In this document: piece after piece, positions 12,127 to 23,168 of the stretch
Layout: the number at the start of each line of letters is the position of its first letter
Position numbering within the stretch: the stretch's first letter is position 1
NCBI GenBank assembly: GCA_948474755.1
Contig: CAOLHI010000926.1
Location: 310,001 to 374,000, forward strand
Length of the DNA: 64,000 nt
Source: Ctenosaura bakeri
Taxonomy: Eukaryota > Chordata > Lepidosauria > Squamata > Iguanidae
Reading direction: 5' to 3'
Notes under the pieces: model-generated
Told to the model about the DNA's origin: nothing
Database searches by the model: none
Seen by the model: the letters and a program-made list of their open reading frames with translations, nothing else
Made by a program: the position numbers and the translations under genes

Positions 12127-13479
12127 GTTTCTATGTTCTGAGTCCCATTAAGAGAAAATGAACACATGTCTGGACACTTTTCACTGTCTCTTTCTCTGCA
12201 CTAATTTTGCCCAGTAGCTTTTAAATTGTTCTCATTTTTCCGTGAGTCCCTTTGTGATAACAAGTTTGACTTAAGAGACTTGCATTCCAAGGAGGTTTTC
12301 CCAATGCATATTTTCATGACCTTATTTCACAGTGCCACAATTAGTAAAATTAATATAATGCACTTAGAGAACCCTAGAGGAATGTGCATATCACCGATAC
12401 AGCCCTACCTCTTTTTTCTGCTAGCAAAGGGGATAAACTGCTTAGATTTAACAACTCTTAATTAAGAAAATCTTTATGATCTTCAAGTTATGTAGGTGCT
12501 GTAAATCAACTGGAGCATTTTGTAACAGGGAAATTAGTCTACAGGATGGACTAAATTGCTGCAGATAAGTATTAGTAATGCGAGTAATGATGTAAACTCT
12601 GGAAATCTGAAATGTGAATTTGCATTTGGTCTCCTCAGAAGAACCTTGTTTTCCTTCAGAAGCCTGATATAAGAGCATATCTCTTCTTGCTTACAAGTCT
12701 CCAAACTTCCCTTAAGGTTCAGCCTCCAGTAAGACTTCTTTTTCTCTAGCACCCCTATCTCTTTTTGCCATGGAATGATTTTTAGCAGGCAGCTAGTATA
12801 GTGTAATATATAAACTCCACTAATTTGGTGGGCTGACTTTGTTTTGACTACCAATAGTATTCAGGTCTTTATGTATAGGTAATGGAACAAGTTTAAAAGT
12901 GAAATGGGCAATATATTGTCAAGCTTGGAGTTACTGTTCAATGCTGAAATCCAGAGGTTAGTAAAATTACTTTTTTGGATGCTACACTTGATGGTAATTC
13001 CCAGATTACCCTAGCCAGTATGGTCAAGCTCTATTGAAATGTCTGACCTTTTCTGGCTTGCATGCCCATGCCTCCCCGCAACACACCATTTGAATTTAGT
13101 TAAGAGGTCTTTAGATGCTGATTGTATGACACATTTCCTGTTTAAACCAGGAGAATTACACATGTTGTGCCCAACCAACCAAAACAGGCCACCAGTCTCG
13201 TACTGTGGTCATCTGGGTATTTGATAACCCTCATGATCTTGCAATCGCAACTGAAAACAAATTTACCAAATCCCTGATGGGCCTCCACACAAAGTTGACA
13301 GGCTGCATATAGCTTGGTGAACCATGAGTTGTGCAACTGTGCTTTAGGTTCACACCAGCTAACATCTCAACTTTATTGCACCATCAATAATTCAGAGCTG
13401 TATCCTCACCAACCAAGTATAGCAATTTGATGCCACTTTAACTGCCATGTGTCAACCTATGGAACCTTGAGATTAATAT
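12127..13479. other. Unique sequence
   Basis: No gene is supported. The stretch next to the following retroelement (about 13230-13480) may be more of it, but I cannot show this. Confidence 0.5.
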
Positions 13480-13745
13480 TTTCATAAGATATTTATGTGT
13501 AGCCATCAGTGGGTTTTCAATAGACCATGATGCTAAGAAGTCTATTGTGCAGATCCACAGTAGTGTTAAGAAAGTAAATTTATTGTGTGGATTGTTCCAG
13601 GCTCAGATTGATGATAGGGTGGGAGTTGTTGAAATCCTGGTGGAACCTCTAAAGTGATTGCTTTCCTTGTGGCCAAATTACAAAGATGTCATCAAGAAAT
13701 CATAGGTAGAAGAGATGGTAATACAGAGACAAAACCCTACCACAA
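13480..13745 (-). pseudogene. Penelope-like element reverse transcriptase fragment
   Basis: The minus-strand translation contains FLDDIFVIWPQGK at about 13665-13705, which matches the RT catalytic motif (Y/F-x-DD-I-F-x-I-W) characteristic of Penelope-like elements. Farther along, separated by frameshifts and stops, comes a stretch resembling FL-D-V plus KPTDGYT, the usual next conserved block (KPTDxxTYLH). The two aspartates are kept, but the reading frame is broken, so this is a dead fragment. It faces away from the endonuclease fragment that begins next to it. Confidence 0.65.
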
Positions 13746-13749
13746 ACCC

Positions 13750-14522
13750 AGATAACCACATTATTCCGATATCTAATCTGGAAGCAATATGGCATGGGCC
13801 AATAACAGTACCCACAACATGAGAGGCGCTCTTCCCCCAGTGTGATATATTCCATCCCATGCCAGCAATGTCCTCTCCATACTCTACATTGGACGAATAG
13901 GACAGTCTCTGCACAAGAGGATTAATGGACACAAATCTGACATTAGAAATGGAAATATGCAGAACATTTCAACCTTCCTGGATTTACAGTAAGGAATTTA
14001 CAGGTCATGGTATTTGAACAAGGAATGACAAAAGACGTTTAGTAAGAGAAACAGTTGAATTTAATTATGTCCACAGAGGTATGAAGAAAGACAATGGCTT
14101 CATGACACACTTCATATGGTAATATAAGAATCCTCGCTATGGTGCATATAACAAAAACAGTCTTCTCAGAGAGAGTTTTGAACCCAGGGAAACAGACTTT
14201 TGGTAAGCAGATGCTTTTACACATCAACACTAACTGACCACTGTAAAGATCTGAAAGACCTGTATCACATTATGGAGCACTTTGAAAATCTAGGGCAAGA
14301 ATTAGGATCTGTATCTTTCTGGATCCTAATACAGTCTATTCCCACTCCCACAAACACCTTATACTTAACACCTTAATATCACTTGATACAGCATCTGAAG
14401 AGGTGGGTTTATATCCACAAAAGCTCATGCTGAAATAAAAACCAGTTAGGCTTAAGGATGTTGCCACCTTTCTTGTTTCCCTGCTCCCTTCCTCCTTTTT
14501 ATGCTGCAAGAGACTAACATTA
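13750..14522 (+). mobile_element. Penelope-like element: GIY-YIG endonuclease remnant and 3' end
   Basis: The plus-strand translation gives VIYSIPCQQC at about 13839-13868 and, one base out of frame, YIGRIGQSLHKRINGHKSDI at about 13886-13945. These are the linker cysteines, the YIG tripeptide and the following Arg/His residues of the GIY-YIG nuclease at the C-terminus of Penelope-like proteins. The 3' segment (about 14395-14522) with CATCTGAAGAGGTGGG, CAAAAGCTCATGCTGAAATA and GCAAGAGACTAACAT resembles the 3' end of a repeat very common in turtles and lizards. The frame is destroyed. Confidence 0.7.
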
Positions 14523-14803
14523 CATAAAATTATTATTACATAAGAAAAATCATCAACATGCTACACCATTGTGGCATACACTTACATTGTGGTACACACA
14601 CATACATACATGCATTCATCCTGAGTTAAAGTGTGTTTCCTTCAAATCACAAACTCCTCACTGATTGTCCAACTGGGCTTCAATGGAGGTTGAAGCTCAG
14701 TTCCTCTGTGTTTGTATGTACAGGTTTCTCCTTTTTTTCTAAATAAATGTTACTAGTTTTCAATGTAAAAAAAAATATCACAAACCAAATAATAGACATC
14801 AGC
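14523..14803. other. Unique sequence
   Basis: Nothing recognised; AT-rich. Confidence 0.5.
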
Positions 14804-14806
14804 TCT

Positions 14807-15172
14807 GGCCCTTTCTGCATTGGGGACAGGAAAGGTATGGGACCCAGATGACGGTTCTGCATGACGTTGTCTGTGTCTTGTCATTCTCTCGTCCCCAGGT
14901 GGCACGATCATGCTGCAATTCATTGACGGGTTCTTCCCATCAATGACTGGTGGTCGTGCTGCCCTCCCACCACCTTCCTGCACTTACCTGAACTGCAAAG
15001 GGTCAGGAAATGCAATGGTGTATGGAAGGAAGAGGTGTGGCCATTGCACCTCCTCTGTTCCCACAGGCAGCTGGTATGGAGGGGGTGCTCCCATCAAGAT
15101 TACCTCCTGGGACAGGCTGTACTACGATTCCCGCAGGACACTACTGGAATCTAGTAACCTGTGGAAAGGCCT
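14807..15172. mobile_element. Family E TIR element, 366 bp
   Basis: The left end GGCCCTTTCTGCATTGGGG and right end CCTGTGGAAAGGCCT are imperfect inverted repeats of the shared terminus type. TCT at 14804-14806 and 15173-15175 is a 3-bp target duplication. An internal stem-loop pairs CATTGACGGG (14921-14930) with CCCATCAATG (14936-14945), one G-T pair, extended outward by GCACGATCA and TGGTCGTGC. It lies 114 bp from the left end. It is the only copy in the window, so its boundaries are less certain than those of the other families. Confidence 0.62.
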
Positions 15173-15210
15173 TCTGACAACTATTGGTAACTGTCCTAGT
15201 ATATGCAAAC

Positions 15211-15236
15211 ATGTGTGTGTGTGTGTGTGTGTGTGT
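15211..15236. repeat. (GT)n microsatellite
   Basis: A pure TG tract of about 26 bp. Confidence 0.95.
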
Positions 15237-16018
15237 TTTAATCCTGGGCATTAAGGCATTTTCTTCCATTACTTCAGAAGACAGGAATTGGTGAATTAAA
15301 AAATAGCTGCAACCTCTTTTCTTGTTTTGATCTTATTTTTTTTTAGATTTTTTTTCTTAATTTACAAGTTTGCCCTGATTTTGATAAAAGTTTCAATTTT
15401 CCAGTGCACTAGGTTTTCCAGTGTGTATTTTTTCTACAGATGCTTGCAAAATTCATTTTTTATTATTTTTTTATTACCAGCTGTGGTACACAGCATTGCG
15501 AAGATTGTTCAGCTTCAGGTGCTCTGGAGGATGAGTTCCTATCTCTTTTGATGCTCATGTGTTCTTCATATGAACATCAATATCGATTGCATAACAGAGA
15601 GAGAAAGAGAAATGGTTCTTTCAGTCAGCTTCCAAACGTTCCTATTCCATTAGATATCACTTTTATTTGTCCTCAAAGAGCCTGTCTCTTGCAGTTGGCT
15701 CTCAGATCATTGTCCCTCATGGAAACTGACATATGGAATCTCTCAATGTTCATTTTTAAAAGTTCTTGCTGATACAGAGGAAAGATTCAGTGATCTTATG
15801 TGTACCCCCCCCAAAAAAAATTTACAGACTATTTTTGTGTGCTTGTGTAGATGCATATTGTAGCCAAGTTATGGTCATGTTATTTAATCGATCCCACTAC
15901 AGTTAAATTTGTAATGATTATCTGGAGTCCCCTTTCACAGAATTAAAATGAAAACTCAAAAAATATAATTTTGGAACTCAGCTCATCAGATTTTGAATGT
16001 GATGTGTTGTATGAATAG
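15237..16018. other. Unique AT-rich sequence
   Basis: No feature is seen. T runs occur around 15327-15360 and 15455-15475. Confidence 0.5.
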
Positions 16019-16090
16019 GGTATATATATATGTGTGTGTGTGTGTGTATACATACATACATACATATACATACACACACACACATGCATA
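16019..16090. repeat. Compound TA/TG/CATA/CA microsatellite
   Basis: Consecutive TA, TG, CATA and CA tracts; the TG and CA parts can pair to form a hairpin. Confidence 0.9.
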
Positions 16091-16896
16091 CTTGGAGTGC
16101 CCCCCAAGTTAATTTCATATATAAATTTCACGTATGCTAAATACAGTAGTCTGGATTTTAAGTCAGACCATCCTGAACATATCTACTATATTTGCGGGAT
16201 ATCCATTTAGTCCTTCTCATATGATGCTGAAACAAACTGAAAAATAAACAGAAAGTTTTATTTATTCAGATTTTCTTCAGTAAGGCTTAGATTTCACTAT
16301 TTAATTTTACTCACTTTCTTATCCTCAGTTCTCACTGGACTAAATTTTCATGGATCAGTCTCTTCCTCAACTTTCCCTTGAATTTTCAGGAATCCACATG
16401 AACGGAATCTACCTCTAGGTATAAATCTTTCTTCCTGAATCTTCCTGATAAGCGGTTGGAACTGTAATAAAGAGATGGTAGAAAATTAGAGGCTAATGTG
16501 GTGTTATCTTAAGCAGCTAGTTTTGCATGTTGTACTTCCAGTGTAGAGGAAACAATTTCATCTGGAAACTACATTAATCCAAGTTATTCTAATCAGTGTG
16601 TTATATTTTCTCTGAAATTAATTGATTTACCTGTAATTACTGGTATGGTACCATCATCTCAAAGACCTGCTTCTCTGTTTATATGCTGTGATTTAAATAA
16701 ACATTTAAATTTATTGCATCAGTGGATAACTGCAGAAAATGGAACAACTATGCTATTGGTAATGGTAAAATCTTTACCACAGATATATGGCTCAGGTCCA
16801 AGGATCTGTAGCTGAAATGCTCATGGATCTATGGCCATAGAATTGTAGAATCAAATAAGTATGGTGTGTGCCAGTTAAATAGTCTAGTCAGGCTAT
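16091..16896. other. Unique AT-rich sequence
   Basis: No feature is supported. Confidence 0.5.
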
Positions 16897-17005
16897 GGCT
16901 ATTTCCGCACCTTTGAGGTCCTTCCCTAAACTACAAACTCCAGAATTCCATAGGATGTTGAACGTGGAAATAATAGCACTATAGCACTCTAGTGTGGCAA
17001 TGGCC
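16897..17005. mobile_element. Family A MITE with internal deletion
   Basis: It keeps the terminus GGCTATTTCCGCAC on the left and the whole right arm (CCCTAAACTACAAACTCCAG, GGATGTTGAACGTGGAA, CTAGTGTGGCAATGGCC). Most of the left arm is missing, leaving 109 bp. Flanking TAT and TAC are a plausible 3-bp duplication with one mismatch. Confidence 0.68.
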
Positions 17006-17937
17006 TACATTTCTCAAAGAAAGAAAACTTCATGCCTTCTCTGGTTAGACCTTCTCACCTTCTGGGCAAACAGAAAACCTTATTTTTGAATAGCTCAGGC
17101 ACTTTGAGGTAAAGTTCCTAATATGTGTGTATGTATTAATAATTCATTAATTATTATAAGTCAATTAATTCTTCAAAATTCATTTCTATTATATAAAATG
17201 CTTGACAAATTTAACTATAGTGGTATCAATTAAGTTAATAACATGACCATAACTTGGCTACAATATGCATCTACACAAGCACACAAAAGTAGTCTGTGAA
17301 TTTTAGAAACACAGAAGTTGTCTTAAACCATGCAAAACTATCTGTTCATCTCATCTAGAGGGTGAGCAACATGCACTCCCCAGTGCTTCCCCCAAATTGC
17401 CCTGTTGAATTTAATGGCAAATCATGCTCCTTGATTTCAGCAGTGAACAGCTAGAAACCACTAAAGCAAGCAGAAAAATGGTAACAGACCAGGAAATGCC
17501 TACTAAAATAAACATTTAAGGATGCACCCAGACTAACTGAAAAGTCCAGATTCTGTTCATGTTCTTTCTAATTTTATACTGGGGAGCTGATATTTTAAAA
17601 ATCTCTGATTGTACTGAGGGCTGAAATAATATATTCCAGGATAAATAAAACATGTATGGATCTCCAAAATAAAATTGGAAAGAACTGGAACAAAATCTGA
17701 GACTTTCCCATCTTTTTAATTGGTCTAGATGTACCCTATATTCTCCTTTGCTGCTAAAATTCAGTAGTGTGTTGCCACCATATTTTGGTTGTGCCCAGGA
17801 GATTAAATTGGCCTTCAAGGCTTTCCAACATTGTCCAGCCCAGATGAACCCAATATTGTCTTCTCTGATGCAGCAGGTCTCTCGAACTTTCCAAATGGTA
17901 TGTCGTGACATATTAGAGTGTCGCCTGGCCTGCTGCC
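17006..17937. other. Unique sequence
   Basis: No clear feature. The minus-strand open frame of 131 codons at 17516-17911 has no motif I recognise. The last 50 bp (GTATGTCGTGACATATTAGA) share a TGTCGTGA-type motif with sequence just beyond the 5' end of the next CR1 element. Confidence 0.45.
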
Positions 17938-18185
17938 GTCACTCTTGCTGAGGCTTTTCCCTGGCAAGAATGACAGCACCAGGCAATAACCGGGTGGGAG
18001 GGAGCTGCATTTCCCTCTGTTGTCGCTCTTGCTGGGGTCCTTCCCCGGCCAGAACAATGGCAGCAGGCAAGGACCAGGTGGGAGGGGGCTTCTTTTCCCT
18101 CTGCTGCTGGCAGGAGCAATGGCAAGAACAACAGCAGCAGGCCAGGATCGGGGGGTGTGTGTGTGTGCTGCCTTTCCTCACTCTA
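17938..18185. repeat. 84-bp GC-rich tandem repeat, about 3 units
   Basis: The block CGTCACTCTTGCTGAGGCTT recurs 84 bp later as TGTCGCTCTTGCTGGGGTCC. Each is followed by a (C/A)AGAA-A/C-ATGGCAGCA-like stretch, an ACC(G/A)GGTGGGAGGG block and TTTCCCTCTG. A third, more diverged unit occupies 18106-18184. Open frames on both strands are side effects of a unit length divisible by three. The repeat ends exactly where the CR1 3' terminus begins. Confidence 0.72.
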
Positions 18186-18188
18186 GAT

Positions 18189-20195
18189 ATAGAATCATAG
18201 AATCATAGAATCATAGAAATGTAGAGTTGGAAGAGACCATACGGGCCATCCAGTCCAACCCCCTGCCATGCAGGAGCACCCTCAAAGCACTCCTGACAGA
18301 TGGCCATCTAGCCTCTGATTAAAAACCTCCAAGGAAGGAGACTCCACTACACTCCGAGGCAGCATATTCCACTGCCGGACAGCCCTGACTGTAAGGAAGT
18401 TCTTCCTGAGGTTCAGGTGGAATCTCCTTTCCTGCAGCTTGAATCCATTGCTCCTTGTCCTGGTCTCTGGAGCAGCAGAAAACAAGCCCCCTCCTTCCTC
18501 TACATGGCATCCCTTCAAATATTTAAACATGGATACCATGTCCCCTCTTAACCTTCTCTTCTGCAGACTAAACATACCCAGCTCTCTAAGTCTATCCTCA
18601 TAGGGCATGGCTTCCAGGCCTCTCACCATTTTGGTCGCCCTCCTCTGGACTTGCTCCAGCTTGTCAATATCCTTCTTGAATTGGGGTGCCCAGAACTGGA
18701 CACAGTATTCAAGATGGGGTCTAACCAAAGCAGAGTAGAGTGGTATCAGTACCTCCCTCGATCTAGACACCATACTCCTATTGATGCAGCCGAGAATTGC
18801 ATTGGCTTTCTTGGCTGCCGCATCACACTACTGACTCATGTTCAGATTGTGGTCTATGAAGACTCCTAGATCCCTTTCACACATACTGCTATCCAGCCAC
18901 GTGTCCCTCATCCTATATTTCTGTATTCCATTTTTTCTACCTAAGTGTAGGACCTTACACTTCTCTCTGTTGAATTTCATTTTGTTAGCCTTGGCCCAGC
19001 TCTCCAATCTATCCAGGTCATTTTGAATTTTGATCCTGTCCTCTGGCGTATTAGCAACCCCTCCCAATTTGGTATCATCTGCAAATTTGATGAGCATGCC
19101 CTCTATTCCTTCATCCAAGTCGTTGATGAAGATATTGAACAGCACTGGGCCCAGGACAGAACCCTGTGGCACCCCGCTAATCACTTCTCTCCAGGATGAA
19201 AAGCAGCCATTCGTGATCACCCTTTGGGTTCAGTTGGTCAACCAATTACAAATCCAACTAACAGTAGCCCTGTCCAGCCCACTTTTTACTAGCTTCATTG
19301 CAAGAATGTCATGGGGAACTTTGTCGAAGGCCTTACTGAAATCGAGATATGCTACATCCACAGCATTCCCTTTGTCTATCAAGCTAGTGACTCTATCATA
19401 AAAAGAGATAAGATTAGTCTGGCATGACTTATTTTTGAGAAATCCATGTTGACTTCTCGTGATTACTGCATTGCTTTCTAAATGATTAGAAACTGACTGC
19501 TTAATGATCTGCTCCAGGATCTTTCCAGGTACTGATGTCAGGCTGACTGGGCGATAATTATTTGGGTCCTCTTTTTTTCCCTTTTTGAAGATGGGGATAA
19601 TATTTGCTCTCTTCCAGTCTGCTGGAACTTCTCCTGTCCTCCAAGATTTCTCAAAGATTATAGCAAGCGGATCCAGAATGACCTCTGCCAGTTCTTTTAA
19701 TATCCTAGGATGCAATTCATCTGGCCCTGGAGACTTGAATTCATCCAATGTGGCCAGGTATTCCTGTACCACCTCTCTACCTATTACGTGCCTCATTTCC
19801 TCTGCGTCCTCCCTTGCTCCCCAACAGCCAGGTTGAGTGCTTGCATCCTTCTGGGGAAAAACTGAGGCAAAGAAGGTGTTAAATAGTTCTGCCTTTTCTT
19901 TACCCCCTGTGAGTAATTCGCCATCTTCTCTGCGCAGCGACCCTATTGTCTCCTTCTTTTTCCTTTTGCTGCGGACATATTTAAAAAAGCCCTTTTTATT
20001 GTTTTTAATGTCTCTGGTCAGCCTAAGTTCGTTCTGTGCTTTAGCCTTTCTGACCTCCTCCCTACATCTCCTAGCTACTTGCTTAAATTCTTCTTTGGTG
20101 GTTTTCCCCTTCTTCCATTTTCTGTACATGTTTCTCTTAACACTCAGCTCAGCTGAGAGTTCTTTAGTCAACCAATGACTAAATATGCCTCTGGG
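18189..20195 (-). mobile_element. CR1 LINE, 5'-truncated, 3' end complete
   Basis: The 3' terminus (18189-18215) consists of ATAGAATC-type octamer repeats, the diagnostic CR1 tail. It is followed upstream by the conserved 3' untranslated segment (AGTTGGAAGAGACCA, CATCCAGTCCAACCCCCTG) and about 1.9 kb of ORF2 coding for reverse transcriptase. The 5' end breaks at about 20180-20200, before the endonuclease, as is usual for CR1 copies. There is no visible target duplication, which is normal for CR1. It cannot move by itself. Confidence 0.93.
18282..20171 (-). pseudogene. CR1 ORF2 reverse transcriptase, C-terminal 629 codons with two stops
   Basis: One frame runs the whole length, interrupted only by TGA at 19230-19232 and TAG at 18828-18830. 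In order the translation shows YRPVSLTSVPGKILE, SQHGFLKNKSCQTNL, AYLDFSKAFDKVPHDIL (RT motif A with its Asp), then after the first stop GVPQGSVLGPVLFNIFINDL (motif B), LIKFADDTKLGG (motif C, catalytic FADD) and WAKANKMKFNREKCKVLHLG. After the second stop come the C-terminal blocks [13 protein letters not shown] and [17 protein letters not shown]. The endonuclease is missing. No frameshift was needed, which suggests a fairly young copy. Both stops fit single C-to-T changes. Confidence 0.92.
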
Positions 20196-21181
20196 TACCT
20201 CCGGTTTGCTAGTAAAACTGAATTACTGTGTCGTGAAATGATGCAAGTTGAAAAAGTGTGTCACCAACATGAAAATTTTGGAAAGCTCTGGTCTAGAGTT
20301 TTCAGTAGAGATCTCTCCTGTCAAAATGCTGCCTGATCCCTTTAATTAGAGATGCCAGGGATTCACCTGGAGCCCCTCTGAAAACAAAGCTGGGAGCTCT
20401 GCTCCCCCAGCTATGACACCTCTCTTGGCAAGTAAGTTTGGTGCTTTAGGAATGCTGAGTACAAGATGTTCTGGGTGTGTCGTGGCACTCCCATCAATGC
20501 TGTTTCTTCTACAAACATTGCTTTTTCTTTCAAACCTGCCCTACTGTGGAATAATACAATTTGTGCTATGCAGGTGCCAAAAGGTGAAGTTACTGTGTTG
20601 TTGGTGAAAGTGAAATCTTAATCCCACAGCTACATGGCCAAGATCCAAAAATCTTGGGAATTACCTACTGAAAGATATGTGGATCTTTGGCCAAATGTAT
20701 CTGCTATGTGTCAGTCAAATAGGTAGTTCAGGCTACATTTCTCAACAAGACGTAATCACAATTTAAAAGAAATAAGGGGGGGAAAAAGGATTTCACATTC
20801 ATTGTCTCTGTCCACACATCCCACTGTTGCCTCTGATTTGGTAGTTTTGAGGATAGTTTTTTTTTAAAAAAAAAAATCCTGAAAAATGTCTTCAACCACA
20901 GTCAGGAGTCAGAAAAACAGGTACACTGTGAAAAATGAAACCACTCTCAAACATTGTTCAGCAAGCTTTAAATCTAGCATTTTTAACTCTTTCTTTGTCA
21001 TGTATCCCCTTTAAATATCTTGTGTTGCTGTGAACCACCAAGACCTAACTCAAGATTTAAATCCCTAAACGCATCAAATATTTAAAGTTTCTCATCAAGT
21101 GTTTTCAGATTTGGAGAGAAGGGATAAATAAGTACATGGACATAATTCAATTACAATATTTTTATTGTAAGGGTTCTATAC
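20196..21181. other. Unique sequence
   Basis: No gene is supported. The 81-codon frame on the minus strand from about 21274 into this region has no known domain. Confidence 0.5.
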
Positions 21182-21190
21182 ATAATAATA

Positions 21191-21226
<36 letters not shown>
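21182..21226. repeat. (ATG)n trinucleotide microsatellite
   Basis: About 45 bp of ATA then ATG repeats. Confidence 0.95.
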
Positions 21227-21710
21227 CACTGAACCTAATGACCTAATATTACTTTCTAATTTTAATTAGTTAATTAATTAGAAGGCTGGTGCTGCATTTT
21301 GCTTACAAGCTTCATTATATCAGGCTTAACAGCTGAAGCTTGTTTTCTAAGTTCTGACTCTGGGTTTTTCAAGTGGTTTCTATACTTATTTTTAAGATAA
21401 ATGAGAGCAGAAAATGATTCTGGGAAGCAGTAGACGTTTTGAGGATGTAGTGCCACAGTGCAGCTATGAAGGCAGCTTCTGGCTATATGTACAGCATCAA
21501 GAAATGCCACTCTGCATCATTCACTTGTATGTTTCCACTGCCTACAGAAGTAGCAAGTACTGAATACAGTTTTTGATATGAAACAGTTATTTTCATAAGT
21601 TTTGAATGGTTTGAGATGCTGTAATGAAACTTTGTACAAACGATGTCTACCACCTGCAAAAACTCCTATGCTTTGGAGATCAATGTATGACTTTTCTTTT
21701 TCCTCTCCTC
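21227..21710. other. Unique AT-rich sequence
   Basis: The minus-strand open frame at 21274-21510 contains FSALIYLKNKYRNHL-like text. I do not recognise the family, and the length and context do not support a gene. Confidence 0.4.
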
Positions 21711-21778
21711 TTCCTTCCCTTCCTTCCTTCCTTCCTTCCTTCCTTCCTTCCTTCCTTCCTTCCTTCCTTCCTTCCCTT
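21711..21778. repeat. (TTCC)n microsatellite
   Basis: About 68 bp of CTTC tetranucleotide repeats; one strand is pure pyrimidine. Confidence 0.95.
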
Positions 21779-22329
21779 CACCATAAAAATTCTTAAAAAT
21801 TTCTTAAAAAGTTCTTTAAAATGTTTTGCTGTGTGAAGACATCACACACACCCAGGGGCTGCAGGTTAAGAACCGCCATTTAAAACTCATATCTTTCTCT
21901 CCCCTGTGTAAGCCCCCTAACCCACCTTATGTCCTGAGGATCCTAATTATTTTATATCAAACATAGTGAGCCACAGAGATATACTGGATGTACACGTAGG
22001 TAGTGGCTATGGAGACAGATCAAAAGAGTAGCCTGTTTTCTGTCACACATCCTGGGTAAATCTTGCAAATGGCTCAAAGGCCACTTGAATGGATTTTCAG
22101 CAGTGATCTGGAGACAATAACTCTCTGGGAGCAAATAAACAATGCAAACAGCCTGTAATGTGACACCTTGAGGTATGCATCCCCAGATGAGATACTCATC
22201 TTGCAGGAAACTACAAAGATACCTGTCTGTATTTTCTTTGAACTACAAAGCTGAAATCCATCTTCGTAAAACTGCAGCCATCTGTTCCCCAGGACATGGG
22301 TCAGTTCTATAACTAGGCCCTTTTCCTTC
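21779..22329. other. Unique sequence, possibly the U3 part of the LTR that follows
   Basis: No feature is supported. If the following LTR fragment is complete, its U3 would lie here, but I see no TGTTAC start or other match to the other LTRs. Confidence 0.35.
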
Positions 22330-22799
22330 TTCATTTTGGAGGTTTTTTTGTAGTTTTTAGAGTTTGGAGCTCTCTCAGATCTGCAAACCATGAAGCTGGT
22401 AAGTTCCCCTCATACTCAAAAGGTGTGGCTGAGATCGTTTTCTCCCACCTGAAGACTTCTGGATTGGTACAGTATTAATTCAAATCCTTATGTCCCCCTC
22501 TCTCTCTTAATTTTTACCGCTTTCTAAATTTCTATAGTCTTGTATGGTTGTTGGAGTGAGTGCAGCTGAGTGATTGTATGGATTTTTAACATCTATGTCA
22601 ATAAAATACTTAAATTTGAACAATTTGTGTGATTTCTGACTGGGCCTGACCCTGTAAACATTGGGTTAAAGATCCTTAATTACCCTGTCCTCTTTGCATC
22701 GCTAAAGCAGTGCTCAGAGCTAATTTTCCCCACAAGAGACAATTTTGACAGCCTTTGGGAATCCCCCTGCTAAGGGAGTCCCAGGCAAGCAGAGTAACA
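22330..22799 (+). mobile_element. Divergent LTR, R-U5 part
   Basis: It aligns in order with the 52-kb LTR: GGTAAGTTCCCCTCA, GAGTGAGTGCAGCTGAGTGA, an AATAAA polyadenylation signal near 22600, GGGCCTGACCCTGTAAACAT, GCTCAGAGCTAATTTTCCCC and the terminal GAGTAACA ending at 22799. Other copies read GGCCTGACTCCATAGACATT and end GGTAACA. Similarity is moderate, so this is an older or sister subfamily. The U3 and 5' end could not be placed, and no internal retroviral region adjoins it. Confidence 0.55.
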
Positions 22800-22964
22800 C
22801 CTGAGTGTGTGCATTTTTCTAACCTCTTTTAAGAGGCTGTACAGAAATCAGTTTCAGTTGCATATTGAGGAAAACAAGGAAGTTATCAACCAGGATTACC
22901 TTTTAAACAGAACCTTTTTCCATGCCACCTCCAAGCAACATGAGGACTTGGTGACTGTAACACT

Positions 22965-23168
22965 GGGCCAGCTCATACTACACAGTTATAGCACTATGAT
23001 TCCACTTTAATTGCTGTGGTCTCATCCTATGGAATCCTGGAATGTGGATTGACAGAATCCTCAGTCAGATTGCTCCTCTACTGCTTCTGACCAACTACAA
23101 GCCACAGGATGAAGCCAAGGCACTTAAAGTAGAATATGACACTGTAACTGTGTAGGGTGAATGTGCCC
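22965..23168. mobile_element. Old family A-related MITE
   Basis: Inverted arms include ACACAGTTATAGCACTATGA on the left and GACACTGTAACTGTGTAGGG on the right, with ATTCCACTTTAATTGC and GGCACTTAAAGTAGAATATG inside. The TAATTGC version resembles an older MITE lineage common in lizard introns. The termini (GGGCCAGC, GTGCCC) are too worn to give a target duplication. Confidence 0.6.

Noticed and set aside
17516..17911. 131-codon minus-strand open frame as a gene
   Set aside because: No recognisable motif, and it ends beside a tandem repeat; a worn transposon fragment is possible but cannot be shown.
17913..18208. Cysteine- and glutamine-rich open frames
   Set aside because: They are read through an 84-bp tandem repeat whose unit length is a multiple of three.
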